A DNA stretch of 38,266 nucleotides from a virus. This document shows, piece by piece, positions 1 to 7,086 of the stretch. The position numbers were made by a program, and so were the translations under genes. The stretch is from positions 1 through 38,266 of IMG/VR virus record IMGVR_UViG_3300046171_000385; one strand, 5' to 3'. Position 1 is the stretch's first letter; every line of letters starts with the position of its first letter. Below the pieces are notes generated by a model, which worked only from the letters and a program-made list of their open reading frames with translations, was not told the origin of the DNA and searched no databases.

Positions 1-1056
1 TTAGCGCCATGCACTCATACTAGTTTTGTTGCTGCGTTCGCTGACTGAGAACCCGTCTAACGCATCTCTCAGATCGCTGGTTACTACGTGCGCATATCGG
101 CTGGTCGTCTCGATGTTGGTGTGACCCAACAACTTCGACACCAAGCTGATGTTCTGGGTCTTGCGCAACATTCTGGTGGCAAACGTGTGACGCAGATCGT
201 GAAATCGAAAGTTCTCGATCTCGGCATCACGAAGTGCTTTGCGCCAGACTGTGCCAAACACTCCGCCACTGGCGACGATCTGGATCCGCTCGGCCGAGTG
301 GCCGTCGACGCGGGTGAATACGTAACGGCGGCTCTCAATAACGTTTGACTTGGGCAGGGCGGAAAGCAGCGCCGCCAGCTCGCTATTGATCGGGAAGATC
401 ATCAGCTCGTCACCTTTAAGCCGGAAAGTAATCTCACGGTTGGGCATGTCGACGTCGCGCCAGAGCAAGCCGGTGATCGTGCTGATCCGCGCGCCGGTCA
501 TGAGCGCGAAGGCAACCATCGGGTGAAACTCTTGGGGCAGGGCGGCGAATAGCCTGGTCTGCTCGTCGGTGGTCAGTTCGCGCACGCGTTCCCGCGGTTC
601 TTTCGTCTCGGCCGCCTTCAGATCGATGTCGGGTATTTCGGTTTTGTAGATCTTGCCCATATGCCGGAGCGCACGGCCCAGCATCTGCAAGTGACGGTTC
701 ACTGTGCTGTTGGCGCATGTGGCGCGGTGCTTGGCCGCGTACTGGGTGATGTCGGCATCAGTCAGCTTAGAGATCCGCTTCTTGCCGTCCATGTGGGAGA
801 GGATCACGCGCGCCTGGCTCTTTGTGGTGCCCTCTGAGGGGCGTCCGGCGATCTTGTCGTTGATGTAAGTTCCAAGGGCCTCAGATAGCGTATAATCGGA
901 GCCTCTGGCGGCATTGCGCTTGGCGTTAGCCCGGATGTCTGCCTCTACCGCTTTCGCGGCTTCGAAGTCCTCCGTCCCGCAAGATCCTCGAAAGCGATGA
1001 CCCCCGACGACGATGTCGTATTGATAGACGCGGGTTTTCTTGGTTCGGAATGGCAT
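1..1056 (-). CDS. int: Tyrosine-family site-specific integrase
   Basis: A 351-residue tyrosine recombinase that would integrate and excise the prophage at att sites. The catalytic set is visible: R190 (in TGARIST), a candidate K214, H286 and R289 (HDLRHT), H312 (LLGHTN) and the nucleophile Y321 (SRYAH). Residues 1 to about 150 look like an arm-binding plus SAM-like core-binding region. I chose the ATG at 1056, with GAGG 11 bases upstream, over the upstream in-frame ATG at 1152, because the extra 32 residues are low-complexity and lie inside the upstream gene. It is the last gene of the leftward operon and its 5' end overlaps the excisionase-like ORF by 112 bases. The stop codon is the first three bases of the window, so the attachment site should lie immediately to the left. 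Confidence 0.95.
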   Translation of the reverse strand: MPFRTKKTRVYQYDIVVGGHRFRGSCGTEDFEAAKAVEADIRANAKRNAARGSDYTLSEALGTYINDKIAGRPSEGTTKSQARVILSHMDGKKRISKLTDADITQYAAKHRATCANSTVNRHLQMLGRALRHMGKIYKTEIPDIDLKAAETKEPRERVRELTTDEQTRLFAALPQEFHPMVAFALMTGARISTITGLLWRDVDMPNREITFRLKGDELMIFPINSELAALLSALPKSNVIESRRYVFTRVDGHSAERIQIVASGGVFGTVWRKALRDAEIENFRFHDLRHTFATRMLRKTQNISLVSKLLGHTNIETTSRYAHVVTSDLRDALDGFSVSERSNKTSMSAWR

Positions 1057-1223
1057 AGTGTCTGAGCCTCGATGTAATCCTGAATGTCGTCCGCGCGGTA
1101 CCTGATCGCGCCTCTGGCGACCTTCACATACTTTAGCCCGCGACGGCGGCATTCTTGCAAGGTCTTTGTGCAGATACCCAGAACGTCTGCAGCGTCTGTA
1201 GGTTTAAGCAGGGGCTGGGTCAT
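945..1223 (-). CDS. Excisionase-like MerR-type HTH protein
   Basis: A 92-residue protein whose first 57 residues form a MerR/HTH_17-type DNA-binding domain: KPTDAADVLGI, then CTKTLQECRRRGLKYVKV, then RYRADDIQDYIEA. Such domains are typical of phage excisionases, and the position directly upstream of the integrase supports that role. The start ATG at 1223 overlaps the preceding 44-codon ORF by ATGA, so translation is probably coupled. The last 36 residues are rich in Ser, Thr and Arg, look unstructured and are encoded across the integrase start. Calling it Xis is inference; it could also regulate integrase expression. Confidence 0.75.
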   Translation of the reverse strand: MTQPLLKPTDAADVLGICTKTLQECRRRGLKYVKVARGAIRYRADDIQDYIEAQTLCHSEPRKPASINTTSSSGVIAFEDLAGRRTSKPRKR

Positions 1224-1354
1224 TTGTGAATTACCTGGGAAGCGTTCTCGTTCCGCCCTGATTGGAGGCCGCGCATATGGTCTTGCTTGATGCCAGCGCA
1301 AGGGTCGCCGCCACCCGAAAAACTGTCGACGATCAAGGGAAGTGCTTCGTTCAT
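1220..1354 (-). CDS. 44-residue ORF resembling the N-terminus of a C5-cytosine methylase (remnant or leader)
   Basis: A 44-codon ORF joined by ATGA overlaps on both sides, to the upstream ATPase stop and to the excisionase-like start. It begins MNEALPLIVDSFSGGGDPCAGIK. In phage and bacterial C5-cytosine methyltransferases the SAM-binding motif I at the extreme N-terminus reads like (L/V)DSFAGGGGASxGI, so this looks like that motif with the rest of the enzyme missing. No catalytic PC or ENV motif follows; the ORF ends 20 codons later. I read it as the stub left by a deletion that fused the 5' end of a methylase gene to the excisionase region, now serving at most as a coupling leader. A short unrelated peptide gene cannot be excluded. 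Confidence 0.5.
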   Translation of the reverse strand: MNEALPLIVDSFSGGGDPCAGIKQDHMRGLQSGRNENASQVIHK

Positions 1355-2457
1355 GATCCTGACAATTCCTGCTGATTGCGTTCCTCAATCTCGCGGCGTA
1401 TCTCCTCTTCCTGCTCGGGCGTGAGGCGGGGACTGTCGTCAGATGGCAGCCCGAAAGGGTCATCGCTCAGATCATTGTCCGCCTCGGCATCAGCCTCCTT
1501 CGCCATGCGCTGGCAGTCATCGATGATCGTTTTGACCAAAGGCCGCACGTCGGGGTTCGCCTGCCACCATTCGGTAAAAGCTTTGGTGCCCTTCCGAGCT
1601 TCGGCGCGGGCAGCATCAAGTGTCTCTTTGTCTTTCTGGCGATCCCCTTGGCTCATGGCCCAGTCAGCCATCGCACGGCCTGTGTCCTTTCCCATGGGGT
1701 GGCGCACGTCCAGCAGACCTTTGAATTGGTCAGCCACCTTGATCTGGTGGACGGGGCAACCCGGTGCCGATGGATCGAGAATGATCATCGTGGTCATCTC
1801 GAACATCAGATCGCCGTCGCTGGCTGGATCCCATGGCACATCTGCGCGCCGCGTCTTGGTCGCGCGGGCGTTGGTTTCTTTCCAGCCGGTCTTTGCCGAC
1901 TTTTCCTGCATCACGGGCTTCGCTCTGGTGCAGATGATGATGTTGCACTTGGCGCGCACGATGCGGTCGATCAGGCGGCGGTAACGCGGCTTGACCTCGG
2001 CCCAGGCAAGTTGGCTGCGCTGGTTCTTCTTGCTGTCGTCGCCACCCGTCAGCCGGTCCAGAACCTGAGCCTGCAGATCGAGGACACCGCCAACGCCTTC
2101 CCAAGCGTGGCTAAAGCTGTCGAGGATCACAACCGGCAGCTTTGCCTCTTCGGCAGCGTCAATTACCTGGATCCAGCGCTCGGGACCGAAGCCGATCATG
2201 TTACCGTCATCGTCGACTGCTTTCATGTCGTAGTGCACCATCTGAGGGAACGCGGCCTTGTAGTGCAGGGCGCGACGGTTCTCGGTGTCGACGTACCCGA
2301 TAGGGGCATCGGCTTTGCCGGTGACGCGTTCAGCGATGCCGACGGCCATGAGCAGCGCGGTGTATGTCTTCCCGGTGCCTGAGCCACCAGACAGGCCGAT
2401 CGCCAGTGTCAGGGGGGCGTTGAGTTCGGAAACGGGGGTAAATCTGATCATGCCCAT
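1351..2457 (-). CDS. Sak4-like AAA/RecA-fold ATPase (phage recombination protein)
   Basis: A 368-residue P-loop ATPase with Walker A GGSGTGKT at residues 24-31 and Walker B LPVVILDS at about 107-114. Residues 125-260 hold the rest of the RecA-like core, and from about 300 there is an acidic, Glu-rich tail. The fold and size fit the AAA_24/Sak4 group of phage single-strand annealing or recombination-mediator proteins. Its position beside a PD-(D/E)XK exonuclease supports that, since phages pair an exonuclease with an annealing protein. The start ATG at 2457 is chosen because AGGAG lies 9 bases upstream; a second ATG at 2451 is possible. The gene starts four bases beyond the exonuclease stop. 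Confidence 0.8.
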   Translation of the reverse strand: MGMIRFTPVSELNAPLTLAIGLSGGSGTGKTYTALLMAVGIAERVTGKADAPIGYVDTENRRALHYKAAFPQMVHYDMKAVDDDGNMIGFGPERWIQVIDAAEEAKLPVVILDSFSHAWEGVGGVLDLQAQVLDRLTGGDDSKKNQRSQLAWAEVKPRYRRLIDRIVRAKCNIIICTRAKPVMQEKSAKTGWKETNARATKTRRADVPWDPASDGDLMFEMTTMIILDPSAPGCPVHQIKVADQFKGLLDVRHPMGKDTGRAMADWAMSQGDRQKDKETLDAARAEARKGTKAFTEWWQANPDVRPLVKTIIDDCQRMAKEADAEADNDLSDDPFGLPSDDSPRLTPEQEEEIRREIEERNQQELSGS

Positions 2458-2461
2458 CGGG

Positions 2462-3424
2462 TCATTCTCCTGCGTGTCTGAAGGGTTCGGGGGATTGCCA
2501 CTGGCGCGCCATCTCAAGCACGTCTTTGCCGGTGCGATTTTTGTGTTCCGCCTCAAGGCTTTCGCGCTCAAGCCAACGGGTATGGAAGAATTCAGGGAGT
2601 TCGATGCGGTGAACGCCCAGAGGATAGCCCGGCCAGTCGTCTACACTGAGGCAGTTCGCCCACATTGCACGGGCCCGGGCGATCTTTTTGCGGGCCATCA
2701 TCATCGAGTCCGGCCCGACCTCAATCACTGCAACCTCGTAAGGGGCAGTCTTTTCCTGGAAGATGAAGCGGAATAGCCGATCCTCACCGGTCGCGGCTTT
2801 CCAAGTGTCGAGATAGTGCGCGGCCTGCACGTCGTAGCCGTAGTTCATCACCGCCCGCATAGCGGCGTCGGGGCTAGCGTCGGTTGTGGTTTTGAAGTCG
2901 TACAGAGGTTGGCGCGCATCGCCGGGGGCGTTGTCGACCATGGCGCGACACCAAACGCCGTCGATCTGCGCAATCGCTGCTACCTCAGAATGTGCCGGAT
3001 CCAGATCGATATTTAGCGCGGCCAGCTTTTCCGAGATCTTGGCCTGCATGGCCTCAATCTGCAGAACCTCCTCGGATTTCAGCGGTGTCAGGCCAGCATC
3101 GCGGGCGCTCTCGATGAACTCCTTTGCCGCCTTGGTGGATGCCGCCCCATTGCTCGCGAGAATATCGTCAGGGATGGCGCAGAAGTCAGAGCCAGCGCCG
3201 AGGGTGGCCCGGTGGGCAGCGCGGCCAATGTCAAACGTCTTGCTGTCCTTTGGCTCCCAATCAGGGTTCAGGCGAGGTGACGTTGTCCAAGCATGTAGCG
3301 GTGACTGCGCCAGCAAGATCTTTGCGATAGTGCTGGACAGGGACGGGACAGGTGCAGGATCAGCGTGATAGACGTCAGCGTCCAGCTGATAGATGCCGGA
3401 TTGGAGTGGGGCGTGCGCGTTCAT
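2462..3424 (-). CDS. PD-(D/E)XK exonuclease, RecE-C-terminal/DUF3799-like
   Basis: A 320-residue nuclease resembling the C-terminal domain of RecE and related phage exonucleases. Recognisable elements in order are GRAAH at 67-71, E147 (AHSEVAA), D164 (CRAMVDN), D176-x-K178 (LYDFKTT) and the downstream YDVQAAHY at 197-204. This is the usual exonuclease order: H, E, D, DxK, then a Q..Y helix. It would resect double-stranded ends to generate single strands for the neighbouring Sak4-like ATPase. The start overlaps the upstream stop as ATGA, implying translational coupling. Family membership is well supported; the direction of digestion cannot be read from the sequence. Confidence 0.85.
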   Translation of the reverse strand: MNAHAPLQSGIYQLDADVYHADPAPVPSLSSTIAKILLAQSPLHAWTTSPRLNPDWEPKDSKTFDIGRAAHRATLGAGSDFCAIPDDILASNGAASTKAAKEFIESARDAGLTPLKSEEVLQIEAMQAKISEKLAALNIDLDPAHSEVAAIAQIDGVWCRAMVDNAPGDARQPLYDFKTTTDASPDAAMRAVMNYGYDVQAAHYLDTWKAATGEDRLFRFIFQEKTAPYEVAVIEVGPDSMMMARKKIARARAMWANCLSVDDWPGYPLGVHRIELPEFFHTRWLERESLEAEHKNRTGKDVLEMARQWQSPEPFRHAGE

Positions 3425-4536
3425 AACCGAACCTCCACGTGACCGATCTGACCGGCCATAATCGCATCGGCGATCTGCCCAGCGGAAACCTCATCTGTGA
3501 AGCCATTCATGCTGCTGGCAATATCGTCGCGGACTCGCGCACGGTGCGCCTGATCAGCCTCGCGTTTGGCGCGGGCTTGGGCTGCTTGGCGCTGTTCCTC
3601 GGCGATCCGATCGCGCTCGCGTTGCGCGGCGGCCTCTTCGCGCACCTTCGCGTCGGCGATTTCTTTGGCGTGACGCTCCTCTGCCGCCTTGCGGTCAGCT
3701 ACCGCCTTGGCTTCGGCTTCCTTTCGCGCCTGATCTGCCGCTGCGGCACGGTCACGCTCCGCCTGTTCACGTTGTACGGACGCGACCCTATCGGCTTCTA
3801 CCCGGCGGGCCTCGGCCTGTTCGGCCTCAATCCGGTCGGCCTCGGCTTTTTCTGCAGCAAGGCGTTCCGCCTCACGGCGTGCCGCTTCCTCGGCGTCCTT
3901 GCGGGCGCGTTCTTCTGCTTCGGCCCGCAGTCGGGCCAGCTCTGCAGCGTCCGCCTCGCGCTGCTCGGCTGCGGCGAGCAAGCTGCGATAGTGATTCAGC
4001 GCCTGTTCGCGCTTTGCCGCGGCGATGGGCTGAAATTCTTCCCATTCGCCGCCGACGGACATATTTTCAATATCGTGCAAGACGTGGCGAACCTGCTCGG
4101 AGGTCGAACCTGCGTCGGCGCGGTCCAGGTTTAAGCGATCCAACGCCTGCTTATGGTGCGCAACACGTGCTTCCTCTGCAGCCTCCCAGTCCTCAGCTGG
4201 TTTCTTTATCTCATCACGCAGCGCGGCAAGCCGGTCCTCGGCCAGCTTTCGACCGGCATTCACCGCGGCAATCTCTTTGCGCTGTTCTTCAGTCAGCGCC
4301 TTGCCCTGGCGGTCAAGCTCAGCCTTTTTGCTGCTGACCGTATTTGCCAGAGACCGTAGAGCCTTGCGGCCTTTTGCCGTGCTTGGATCGTGGGTCAGCG
4401 CCTCAGCTCGAGCAGCCGCTTCCAGCTTCGCGATGATAGGGTCCAGCGCGTTCTCGCCCTTGAACAGTCCGATAAGATCATTCTGTGAGGGCAGAGCGAG
4501 GGCAGTGCCCGTTTCCATGGGGGATTGGTCGTTCAT
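3421..4536 (-). CDS. Long coiled-coil protein of the recombination operon (TolA-like in composition)
   Basis: A 371-residue protein. Residues 1-190 look folded (LDPIIAKLEAAARAEALT, then STAKGRKALRSLANTVSSKKAELD). Residues 195-330 are an almost uninterrupted Ala/Glu/Arg/Lys coiled coil, followed by a short C-terminal domain of about 35 residues. Proteins of this architecture are common next to exonuclease/annealing genes in prophages and are often labelled TolA or cell-envelope proteins purely from composition. No signal peptide or membrane segment is present, so it is probably cytoplasmic. The N-terminal half may be the functional domain of a recombination accessory factor; no function is established. 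ATGA overlaps tie it to the genes on both sides. Confidence 0.8.
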   Translation of the reverse strand: MNDQSPMETGTALALPSQNDLIGLFKGENALDPIIAKLEAAARAEALTHDPSTAKGRKALRSLANTVSSKKAELDRQGKALTEEQRKEIAAVNAGRKLAEDRLAALRDEIKKPAEDWEAAEEARVAHHKQALDRLNLDRADAGSTSEQVRHVLHDIENMSVGGEWEEFQPIAAAKREQALNHYRSLLAAAEQREADAAELARLRAEAEERARKDAEEAARREAERLAAEKAEADRIEAEQAEARRVEADRVASVQREQAERDRAAAADQARKEAEAKAVADRKAAEERHAKEIADAKVREEAAAQRERDRIAEEQRQAAQARAKREADQAHRARVRDDIASSMNGFTDEVSAGQIADAIMAGQIGHVEVRL

Positions 4537-4715
4537 GCTGTGGTCCTTTCGGGAAGATGCAATGGGGTTGGCCGATCAATCAGCCGATCAGTTTCGCCAC
4601 ACATGCGGCGCAAGGCGGCCCGGTCTTCCGGCGCTACGCTTGGATCACGCATCGCTGCTTTGCAGACGGCGTAGATGTCGCTGTTGAGCTTGCGGAGTGC
4701 GGTTGCGTAATCCAT
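4533..4715 (-). CDS. Small hypothetical protein (60 aa)
   Basis: A 60-residue protein starting MDYATALRKLNSDIYAVCK, probably helical, with no recognised family. I prefer the ATG at 4715 to the longer in-frame start at 4805. It overlaps the stop of the 58-codon ORF upstream as TGATG, and its stop overlaps the next start as ATGA, so the short version fits the operon's overlap pattern exactly. A weak purine-rich GGGG lies upstream, and coupling probably drives its translation. Confidence 0.65.
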   Translation of the reverse strand: MDYATALRKLNSDIYAVCKAAMRDPSVAPEDRAALRRMCGETDRLIDRPTPLHLPERTTA

Positions 4716-4891
4716 CAGCACGCCCCGCAGGAGTGGGTGCGGTCCAAGCGGTAAGCGATGTGATTGGCAGCCGTTGTGTTGGCAAAGCTTGCAAATGCGA
4801 GGCACGCCAGAAACGCCACAAGCAAGATGATGCCAGCACGCGCGCGGTATTCACGCCGTATTTGGCGAGGATTGCGAAGATCGGGGTTCAT
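4715..4891 (-). CDS. Small single-span membrane protein (58 aa)
   Basis: A 58-residue ORF with a basic N-terminus (MNPDLRNPRQIRREYRARAG), one hydrophobic segment at residues 20-37 (GIILLVAFLACLAFASFA) and a short tail ending CGAC. GGAG lies 8 bases before the ATG at 4891, a good ribosome site, and the stop overlaps the next start as TGATG. Topology by the positive-inside rule is N-terminus in the cytoplasm. The family is not recognised. A small inner-membrane protein in an early leftward operon could act in host takeover or superinfection exclusion, but that is speculation. Confidence 0.65.
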   Translation of the reverse strand: MNPDLRNPRQIRREYRARAGIILLVAFLACLAFASFANTTAANHIAYRLDRTHSCGAC

Positions 4892-4892
4892 T

Positions 4893-5039
4893 TCAGGTCT
4901 CCAAATCGAATTCTGCGCGACGGGCGAGATCGGCCAGGTGCTCGCGCTCGATGCGTTCGAGGAGCAAGTCGTCCAGTACGCCGTTTGGTTCTGGAAAGGC
5001 GCGGGGCGGGAAAAGAAACGCCAGTATCTTGCGGATCAC
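4893..5039 (-). CDS. Very small hypothetical protein (48 aa), GTG start
   Basis: A 48-codon ORF beginning with GTG at 5039, which overlaps the upstream stop as GTGA. It ends one base before the start of the membrane-protein ORF. The product begins MIRKILAFLFPPRAFPEP and continues with an acidic helix (LDDLLLERIEREHLADLA). It has no recognised family. Support comes from the coupling overlap, the exact fit between neighbours and a plausible amphipathic C-terminal helix. It is small enough to be missed by most gene callers. Confidence 0.55.
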   Translation of the reverse strand: MIRKILAFLFPPRAFPEPNGVLDDLLLERIEREHLADLARRAEFDLET

Positions 5040-5398
5040 AGTCCCGCCTCCCGATCAGCGCGCTCATTGTCGGCCCGATACTGAGCGGCTTGCTGGGCCG
5101 GGCTCGCGGTCTGGCACCTGTCGCACCAATGATCGCCGTCATTGTCGATCGCAGCGTCTTCAAGCGGCACCGCGACATCACAGCCCGCGCATTGAACGTG
5201 CGCATCTGTACAGCCGTTGCAGCATGGACCGAGATAGCGCGCACTCAATGCCTCATTGTGTGCCTTCCAATAGCCTGAGACATCCATGTCGGAGGGGAAC
5301 AGGGTGTCGTCATTACAGCACGCGCAAGTGCAGCAGCCATCGATCGGCATGATGCGGCGAGAGATAAGCGCGGCGTTGATTATGCTGTGGGCTGTCAT
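5036..5398 (-). CDS. Cysteine-rich zinc-ribbon-like protein, first gene of the leftward operon
   Basis: A 120-residue protein with several Cys clusters: CCTCACC near residues 21-27, CCNGC at about 59-63, CAGC at about 70-73 and CDRC at about 92-95. These look like two or more zinc knuckles. A GGAG site lies 7 bases before the ATG at 5398. It is the promoter-proximal gene of the leftward operon, the position of the antiterminator N in lambda, but nothing in the sequence shows RNA binding (no Arg-rich N-terminus), so that role is not claimed. A zinc-binding protein of unknown function is the safe reading. Confidence 0.7.
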   Translation of the reverse strand: MTAHSIINAALISRRIMPIDGCCTCACCNDDTLFPSDMDVSGYWKAHNEALSARYLGPCCNGCTDAHVQCAGCDVAVPLEDAAIDNDGDHWCDRCQTASPAQQAAQYRADNERADREAGL

Positions 5399-5435
5399 TG
5401 GTTCTCTCCGTTGCAGGGGGATGCATTGGAGATCA

Positions 5436-5464
5436 CTTTAACTACGCAAAATGCGTATCGTCAA
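5436..5464 (-). promoter_or_regulatory. Leftward early promoter (PL-like)
   Basis: On the minus strand, TTGACG (5464-5459), a 17-base spacer and TTAAAG (5441-5436) form a sigma70-type promoter about 40 bases upstream of the first leftward gene. The spacer contains the palindrome TACGCA-TTT-TGCGTA, so a bound repressor would sit directly between the two promoter boxes. This is visible in sequence; activity is inferred. Confidence 0.75.
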
Positions 5465-5514
5465 CACTTAAAATAAACAATACGCGTAGTTTTCAGATTA
5501 GCAGTTTGCGACTC
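5441..5514. promoter_or_regulatory. Left operator region (OL-like): one full and two partial repressor sites
   Basis: The main site at 5441-5459 has arms TACGCA and TGCGTA around AAA. A second match, TACGCGTAGT, lies at 5481-5490, with half-site ACTACGC on the opposite strand. A degenerate third match, AGCAGTTTGCGACT, at 5500-5513 shares its core with the right operator (CGCAGTTTGCG). The same arms recur next to the repressor gene about 2 kb away, which is why these are called operators for that repressor. Confidence 0.7.
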
Positions 5515-5551
5515 ATCTGCCTGCTTGGGGTATGTGGTGGCGATACTACAC

Positions 5552-5574
5552 AAAAAAACCCGCCGGAGCGGGTT
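5552..5574 (-). terminator. Rho-independent terminator of the repressor/accessory operon
   Basis: Read on the minus strand, AACCCGC, loop TCCG and GCGGGTT are followed by an uninterrupted T run. The stem is 7 bp with a 4-base loop (5574-5557) and the T run is the complement of 5558-5552. It lies 33 bases past the stop of the 244-residue gene and before the leftward promoter, so it separates lysogenic from lytic leftward transcription, as t-imm does in lambda. Confidence 0.85.
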
Positions 5575-5606
5575 CTGTCGTTCGATCCACAATACGGATG
5601 GTTTTG

Positions 5607-6341
5607 TTAGGCTGCAGCGAGTTTGAAGACCTCTATATCGTCTTCCTCTCCAATCACTCTCGCTACTTCTCGGATCATCTGGGCTTTTGGGTCGAGATTT
5701 TTGGTGTTGGGGAAGACGGCATGCAGCGCGACGTCAGATCGACGTCCCAAGTCGGAAAACATGAGGAACTTTGCCGACACCGAGCCTGAGTGATTTGCAA
5801 CCGGCTCGAAAATCAGTTTCCGGTTGTTATGGAGGTCCACGACATTGTGAACTTCCCAGTCAGCTCGTTCTCCGTGAATTGAGATTTCTCGATGCACAGT
5901 TGCGTCTGGGAACGCCATTCTAACCCTATTGTAGACAAACTCTTTCCGTTTACCCTCTCGGCGTCCAGCATCACTTAGAATTGCCGATGCGGCTGACTTT
6001 GCGGAGGCGTTCGCAACAGCGATGAGGCCGGCGGCGAGTGATCCGATTGGCAATTCAATCGCAAGAACTGCGTGGCCATCGAATTTGAGGCCGTGTCGAC
6101 GCGCCTCTAACTCAGCAATCTTCCGGTAGCCTGTATCTGGGCAAAGCTGCTCTGACTCCCAAAGCCCCATGCCCATATCAGAAATCAATGCTTCGCGCTT
6201 GCCAATCGAAACCTCCATGGTTGTCAGCGCGCCGCTTGGGTACTGCACTGGAAGAGATACAAGCTGACGTTCCCCTTCTGCCCAAGTGAAGGTGATGCCC
6301 TTAAGCGCTTCATTTGCAATTTGCTCAATCCTGCTGGTCAC
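5607..6341 (-). CDS. DUF1828/DUF1829-like protein, second gene of the immunity-region cassette
   Basis: A 244-residue protein. Residues 25-65 (SLPVQYPSGALTTMEVSIG, then LISDMGMG) match my memory of DUF1828, a short beta-rich domain ending in an LSDxG turn. The C-terminal part from about 130 (EFVYNRVRMAFPDATVHREI through ISIHGERADWEV and FEPVANHSG) resembles DUF1829. A short hydrophobic stretch (SLAAGLIAVANASA) joins them. Its start overlaps the upstream gene as ATGA, and a terminator follows the stop. It lies between the repressor and the leftward promoter, so it is probably expressed from the prophage. In lambda this place is held by rexA-rexB. An exclusion or defence role is inference; family assignment is moderate. 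Confidence 0.75.
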   Translation of the reverse strand: MTSRIEQIANEALKGITFTWAEGERQLVSLPVQYPSGALTTMEVSIGKREALISDMGMGLWESEQLCPDTGYRKIAELEARRHGLKFDGHAVLAIELPIGSLAAGLIAVANASAKSAASAILSDAGRREGKRKEFVYNRVRMAFPDATVHREISIHGERADWEVHNVVDLHNNRKLIFEPVANHSGSVSAKFLMFSDLGRRSDVALHAVFPNTKNLDPKAQMIREVARVIGEEDDIEVFKLAAA

Positions 6342-6835
6342 AGAAGCATTCCTTGTTCCGGCATCGGTGGTAATTCCGGCGGTCGTTCGATGTTGGTCTT
6401 ATCACAGAAATAATCAAGTGCGTCATGAAATCCTGAAAGGCTGGTAGCCAAGGGTCTGGCAAACTTTGACGGGTCCCTGTCATCAATTCGATCCCGAAAA
6501 TCGTGTTCATGACTTTCTCCGGGGCGAAACAATCGTCCGCTGTCTGGGTCGCCGTTTTTAAGTGGGTTGGCGTGTGGTCCAGTTGGGTTTAGGTCGAGCG
6601 CATAAATTCGGTCTCTTTGTCTGATGCCTGGCCTGCCGAGCAGAAGCGTGTATGAAATTTTATCATGTGATCCTGAGGATGCCCTAATGCACATGGTCAG
6701 AAGGTTTATTTTCGCGTGCATGGCATCGAAGCTGCACGTTATCAAGCGAGCGCCGTTATCTTCTCCCCACTCTCCTATGGCTATTGTTTTTCGAGTTCCA
6801 AATAGCGCTGTTGCAAGTTCCTCGTTGAAAATCAC
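6338..6835 (-). CDS. DUF6978-like protein, first gene of the immunity-region cassette
   Basis: A 165-residue protein whose central motif RIYALDLNPTGPHANP, followed by GESHEHDFRDRIDD, resembles the (D/N)xNxxxHxNPDG...HxH pattern I associate with DUF6978, a family found beside DUF1828 proteins. The His/Asp-rich motif could bind metal. The gene starts with GTG at 6835 and has no strong ribosome site, so the true start may lie elsewhere. It is coupled to the next gene by ATGA. Together the two genes form a cassette between repressor and terminator. Function unknown; toxin-antitoxin or superinfection exclusion are the likeliest guesses from position. Confidence 0.7.
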   Translation of the reverse strand: MIFNEELATALFGTRKTIAIGEWGEDNGARLITCSFDAMHAKINLLTMCIRASSGSHDKISYTLLLGRPGIRQRDRIYALDLNPTGPHANPLKNGDPDSGRLFRPGESHEHDFRDRIDDRDPSKFARPLATSLSGFHDALDYFCDKTNIERPPELPPMPEQGMLL

Positions 6836-7086
6836 ACTCGGCCCGCCGCTTCTCTAGTCGCGGGGGGCTGAGCTCGAGAGATGTGGTTCAACCAGGGGTT
6901 TGAGATACCGCACTCGCTACCTTGACCCGACTCAACCCTTCCGACAGTGTGAACGGATCGTGAACATAAGGGTGGGTTATGGTCTGGGACGAGGACGCTG
7001 AAGTATTGAGGTTGCTCAAGAGTGCGCGCAGAAAGTCCGGACTGCCGCTCGACTTCTGGGCGGATCTTACGGAGGGATTGCCTCAT
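6832..7086 (-). CDS. Doubtful 84-aa ORF between repressor and cassette
   Basis: An ORF starting at an ATG that overlaps the repressor stop (ATGA) and ending in a stop that overlaps the GTG of the next gene (GTGA). The spacing is what an operon gene would show, but the predicted protein (rich in Pro, Ser, Arg and Cys) does not look folded and matches nothing I know. The opposite strand carries a more protein-like 59-codon ORF at 6979-7158. The stretch may simply be a leader or spacer. Confidence 0.3.
   Translation of the reverse strand: MRQSLRKIRPEVERQSGLSARTLEQPQYFSVLVPDHNPPLCSRSVHTVGRVESGQGSECGISNPWLNHISRAQPPATREAAGRV

Noticed and set aside
1057-1152. Longer N-terminus for the integrase (ATG at 1152)
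   Set aside because: The extra 32 residues are low-complexity Arg/Gly/Ser sequence read from within the excisionase-like gene; the ATG at 1056 has a ribosome site and begins the normal domain.
3439-4134. 231-aa plus-strand ORF opposite the coiled-coil gene
   Set aside because: Its Leu/Gly/Phe-rich sequence is the mirror of the Ala/Glu/Arg repeats on the coding strand.
4888-5244. 118-aa minus-strand ORF
   Set aside because: Out of frame with, and covering, the Cys-rich gene and the two small coupled ORFs; its sequence is Arg/Pro/Ser/Thr-rich in the manner of a GC-rich shadow frame.
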